Assembly: GCA_910578385.1 (NCBI GenBank) | Contig: CAJTQV010000002.1 | Location: 124,001 to 188,000, forward strand | Origin: an uncultured Muribaculaceae bacterium | Lineage (GTDB): Bacteria; Bacteroidota; Bacteroidia; Bacteroidales; Muribaculaceae | Length of the DNA stretch: 64,000 bases | Direction of reading: 5' to 3' | Shown here: one piece after another, positions 38,901-44,900 of the stretch | Position numbering within the stretch: position 1 is the first letter of the stretch | Layout: every line of letters starts with the position of its first letter | The notes under the pieces: model-generated | Seen by the model: only the letters and a program-made list of their open reading frames with translations | The model's database searches: none | What the model was told of the DNA's origin: nothing | Program-made: the position numbers and the translations under genes

Positions 38901-41900
38901 AAGGCAAGGTAGATGTCTTGATGGTAAACAAGACCGGCTCGACAGGCATCTCGCTCCATGCAAGTGAGAAATTTGCCGACCAACGTCAGCGTGTGATGAT
39001 AGCCGCACAGTTACAGCCCGATGTGAATGACGAAATCCAAATGCGAGGCCGTAATGACCGAACGGGGCAGATGGTGCGTGGTGCATACGAATATCTACTT
39101 TCCTCCATACCGGCGGAACAGCGACTGCAGATGATGTTCAAGGCTAAACTTAAGAGTTTGGATGCCAACACAACCTCGTCGCAAAAATCGAGTTTCAACG
39201 ACATGGACATTGTTGACGTGCTCAACAAATACGGAGACCAGATTGTCTATGACTACCTCATGGATGACGTCGCCCTCAACTACGACATGGGCAATCCGTT
39301 GAAACTTGATGAAAGGAATAATGCCAAATCTGACAATGCCGAAGAAAGAGCGCGAGACGAGGCATCGGGAACAGCCCCCGAAGGATTTGCACGTAAAGCC
39401 CTTGGCCGTCTTGCCCTGCTCAACATCGCCGAGCAAGAGCGAGTTATGGAAGAAATCTCCGACCGCTACGTCAAGAAAATCCGGGAACTTGACGAACGCG
39501 GTGAGAACGATCTTGAAATATCCTACAAAGACCTCAAAGCCAAGACGCTTGAAAGCTCCGTGTGGATACCCGGCTCAGACCCCGACAGCGGCAACGCCTT
39601 TGCCGACAACGTGAATGTGGAGAAAGTGGAAGTCAACATCCTTGCCAAGCCTATGACACTTGACGAGGTAAAAGGCTTTGCTCGCACATTCATAGAAGAC
39701 GATGGTGTAAGCACATGGGAGGAGTGGGTATCGAAGAAATCGCAGGAGATTGACACCTACTACGACCAAAGGATGCAGGCCACCGAGGAACGCATCAGAG
39801 CCAACCATCAAGCCACAGTAGATCGCAGACGCGCCAAACTGATAGCAGACGGCAAAGCCCAGCGTGAGAAAGGGAAGCACAACTATACTGACGCAGAGAT
39901 AGAGCTGATAGTAGACAAACGCATCGCAGAGGGAAGAGCCGATGCCGAGCAACAATTGGCAGAGCGCATAGACCGGGAGCGCACCAAGATAAATTTTGTG
40001 CGCAACACACTGAAACAGCGTCTCAACCAATTCAAGCAACTGCAAGTGTTGGCGATACCCGAAAACCTCACCGAAGAGGGAACAATGAACCTCGACCCCT
40101 CACTTGGAGTGTTTGTAGGAATGAAATTCGACAAGAAATTCACTCTTGCCGGGTCATCAGCAGTATTCGCACCGCTTGACGGACGCAGAAGCGTGACAGT
40201 ATCGCTCAAAGAGGGTCGTGTGGCATTCCCAAAGATATTCCATTCCTCCGCAATGATGAGGGATGCCATAGGCACATTCAGCATAGAGCGCGACTGGAAC
40301 AGCAAAATATCGAAAGAGTCGAGGGAGGTACGGTATATGCTTACCGGCAATATTCTCCGCGCCCTTGTAGACTCCGAGAAAGGAGAAAGGACCAAGGGAC
40401 GCATCATGACCTACACCACTGAGGACGGTGAAGTGCGGACAGGTATACTTATGCCAATCAAGTTCACCCCTGCTGACCTTCAAAGCGAAGTGCCCATATC
40501 TGAGATGAGCCGAGCCATCAAGGGAGGTGCGGAGGTCAGGAGCAGCAACGGCGAAGTGACAGTGCGCCCGATACAAAGATGGAGTCCAAAGGGCGAGTTT
40601 GAGCTGCTTGTACCCAGGAGCAAACAGCGAGGAGGCAAATACTACCTTGATGACGGAAAACTGCTGAGCATGGTAGTTGGAGGCGGCTTTGACATACCTC
40701 GCAGCGGAGCCAATGCCGTAGCGCCCATCACGAGAGAGAACCTCGACAGAGTGCTTAAACATCTTAGCGAGACGCACGGTATCAAGGTGATGCAACAATC
40801 TAAGTTGGAGAAATCGCAAGAAAATGGTAACTTTGCAGAGGAACCACAGCATACATATGAAACTGAAGATGGCAGACAAATCAACTATACAAGCGAAGCC
40901 GGAGCAGAAGGCTACGGCGGGCTATTCGACTTTGACTTCGGAGGAGAAAATGCAGGAAGCAAAGCAGTCGATAGCCGGGCCGGAGCCGATGGTGTACGGC
41001 TCGAAGATAATCCCGGAAGAACCGAACCTGGTAGTGGATTAGACAAGGCGAGCGGCGAGTTTGCCGTGGTGGAGCGCGTGTTCAAGGAGACCGGCTCGTT
41101 CAACTTCACGAGCGGGGAACGGATAGAGAGCGCAGACGATGTGGCGTTTATCTTCTCCGCGCTTGAGGATGCCGCGAAGGAGCATACATTCGCGGTGTAT
41201 GTGAAGGATGGCAAGCCTACGGTCGTGGAGCTTGGCATGGGTTCGTTCAACGCCTCGGTCGCCGACATACCGACAGCGTCGCTCGCCTACTCGCGCATCA
41301 AGCCCGATGAGGTCTACTTCGTGCATAACCATCCGAGCGGCAATCTGAAATGCTCACCGCAGGACGCGCAACTGTTGCGGAAGATGCAGGAGATGTGTGA
41401 TGTGCCGGTGCATGGTGTCATAATCAATCTCAAGACCGGCAAATACGGGACGTTCGACGCCACAGGGACCAGTGGCGGGGGAAGCAAGCGGGTACCTGCC
41501 GACGAAACCCGGCTGACCATACATACACTTGACAAGCAGATATTCTCGGCGGACTATGACCCGATGGCGCAGCCGTTGGTGAGGAGTTCCGCTGATGTGG
41601 CCGCGTTTCTCAACTCACAGCGCATGGGAGACCGCGCCAAAGTATCGTTCCTCATCATATCGCAGCAGGGGCGCATAGTGGGAAATATACACACGCCTTT
41701 CAGCGATATCTCCACGAGCGTGCGAGACAAGGCACGATACATCAGCGACAAAGTGGTGCAATTCGGAGGCGCGAGTGCGATACTCTACGGAGACTTCGAC
41801 ATGAACGACGCACAAGGGCGCGACTACCGCAGACTTAAAGACCAACTTCAACAGGTCGGCAACACAAGACTGCTTGACGTGGTAAGAGTAGAGGGCAACC

Positions 41901-44900
41901 ACACCCGAAGCGCAACTGACGATGGCATACTTTATGAACCGGGCAGCGAGTACGGAGCAGACAAGACCGGCGACCTGCGATTCCGGCTTGGAGATGAAAC
42001 GAAGACGTTTGACAAACGGATACGTACGGCAGTAGAGTATGATGCAGGACTGGAGAAAGCGCAAGGATACATTGACGCATACGAATCAAGCGAGGAAGCC
42101 AAGACTGCGAGAGCAAATGAACTCTCGGAGAAGCTACACACACCTATACGTCTTATCACTACTTCGGAAGAAATAGAGGCATTGCCGAGCAACCGCCACA
42201 AGAGGGCAAAAGGTTGGGCAGCTGACAATGGGGAGATAGCCGTTGTAGTTCCCAACAACGTCAATGTTGCGGACATCGAGAACACGGTTGTGCATGAGAT
42301 TGTGGGACATGACGGACTGGAGGCTATGATTGGGCCGGAGCGTATGGATGAGTTTGTGACGGAGGTCTATGACCATGCTGGAGCGGGTATCAAGAAAAAG
42401 ATTGACGCGAGAGCCGACAAGGAGTATTCCGATGACATAGACCGCATGACCCGGCAGAAAGGTGGCGGTGTGTTTGCAAAAGCCGAGGCTACCGTTGAGG
42501 CAAATGCAAAAAAACGTGATGGACATTATCAGCGTGAAGCCACCAAGGAGTATATGGCGGATATGGCCGGAGAGATTGGCGACAAGGGATTTGAACGTAT
42601 GAGCCAAGAGGAGCAGACTCTTTGGGGTAAAATCAAGGCCAAGGTTCAGCAGTTCCTTGACAAGTTCCTTCGCGGACTGAAAATCGCCAAGAGCATCCGA
42701 CTGACCGACAAAGACCTTGCATATATTCTCTACAAGGCATGGAAGCACAAGCGCGGGGAAGATTCGCGTTCCCGCGCTCACACGGCACCGGATGTGTTTG
42801 CCAAGGCGGAGGATATAGTCATGCGGAGAAAGACAGGGTATGGAGAATCTCCTCTTGTGGAGGTATCGGCTCGTGAGAAACAAATGTTCAGGGAGGAAAA
42901 TGTCGCCGACAGGATTGAGGCACTCTTTGATGAAGCTGTGGCCGGGAACCTCACGGGGAAACCTGTTAAGGTCGGGAGGTTGACATCGGAGGGTAAGGAA
43001 TACCTTGAGAGATTGTCAGGGATAAAGATGAAGGATGATGTGTCGTTCGTGCTTAATCCGTCGGATCTGGTGCATATGTATCGAGATCACTACGGAGTCA
43101 ATGAGAAAGACAAGGGGAATAATATTCCTTTGACAAAAAATGACATCAGAGCAATATCAAAGGTAATAGCTGAGCCTGCGAGAGTAATATTCGGCATCGA
43201 ACCCGATGGCTTGAAAAGAAAACTGTTTTATTTTCTGGCACCGGCTGATGAAGGCACCTATAATCTGCTTGAAATCTATGGAGACAGAAAAGGGAATCTG
43301 ACTGCCAAAACATTCTATAAAACAAAAAAGGCCGTATCCCAACGTGTTCTGTCCTTGATGAAGTCCGAACACCTTACGTCCGTAACGGATGGGGCAAGCC
43401 TTTCGGATGCAAAGTTACCAAAATTCTTTGAATATCCAAAATCTGAGGATGAGCCAACTTACAGATTCCGGGACGGTGACCTGGGACTTGAAGAAGCCAT
43501 CACCAGAATGAAGGTAGAGGCGGCTCAAGCCAACAGCGACAATCTTCAGGCCAAGCGGGATGCTATGCGAGCCATCGGAGGCAATCTCAATCACCTGCGC
43601 CGGGCAATGGCACGGCAGAGGGAGTATGACCTTACCACGGTGAAGAGCATAAGCGACCTTGCCAAGACTATGCTTGACGCAGGACTGCTTGATGATTTGA
43701 GCAAGTATGAGACCAAGCGGATACTCGGAACAATCAACAGCGTGGTCGGGAAGCAGGATGTGAGGCAGTATGTTCAGAAAGTGATGGACATAATGGTTGA
43801 CAACCAACTGCGCATGGGTGCTAATGCCCTCGGTAAATTGCTTACCATAAAGGGAAGCAGAGTTGACGCGCGAGGAATTGAGGTGCAAGGAGAACTTGAC
43901 CCGGAGGGCGTGGCAGTTGCCAAGGTCATCAGGAAGTCAACTTCCTTACCAAAAACGAATAAAGATGATGACGGCAATACTTTACCCGGCTGCATAGACT
44001 GGGAAATAGAACAAGCAATGGATAGAATGAGTAACACCGACCAAGCCATTGCTGATGAAGCGACCCTACAATACACCGGACTGCAAATCGCACGTCAGTT
44101 CGTTGAGAATGTCACAGAGAGCAAAGCGGAAGAAAAAGCTCTGCGGGAAAGCATCAGACAAGCCAAAGCCGACAAGGCTGCAGGTCAGATGGATGATATG
44201 GCCTACAAGCAGTATGTCATCGCGACCGAGGACGCAATCAGACAGAATAAGATAGAGCGAGCCGAAGCCTACCACGAACTTGTGGAGCAGGTGGGGATGG
44301 TGCTGGCCGAGAGTGTAAGCCGCGCTAAAGCTTGGCGCGAAGAACAAAAAATGCGTATCGAGGAGATACACCACAATGCCAACTCGGACATGCAGGGGCG
44401 CCCAACCGATGAACATCACAAGAACGATGTTGCGCAGAAGCTCGCCAACAACAGCGCGGTGCGGTTCCTGCTTGCACCTCTCGGCACATTTGACCAGATG
44501 CTGAGAATGTTCGGGCAGAAGAATGTGCGTGGAGAGGGTTATCTGTGGAACCGATACATGCGCGGATGGGTGGATGCTGCCGAAAGGGAGTATACCGGCT
44601 ACCGCGATGCTTTGAAACGCCTTGACGAGAAAGTCAGTGAAGTCTATGGACGCAAGATGAAATGGGGAGACCTGTTCACTATAGACCGCAAGTTGCCGAA
44701 AGCAAATGTACGCTTTTGGGACGGAGGCGAGCCTAAAGACCACGAGCTGACGCAAGGCAACCTACTCTATATCTATATGGCTGACAAGATGTCGGACGGA
44801 CGTATGAAGCTGCGCCGTATGGGTATCACCGAGAGTGACATCGAAGAGATCAAGAATTTCCTCGATCCACACTTTCTTGAACTTGCCGACTGGATGCAGG

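Noticed and set aside
36675..41042. Programmed frameshifting into the +1 ORFs
   Set aside because: No slippery heptamer with a downstream structure was recognised near the ORF starts; independent initiation at their ATGs is simpler.
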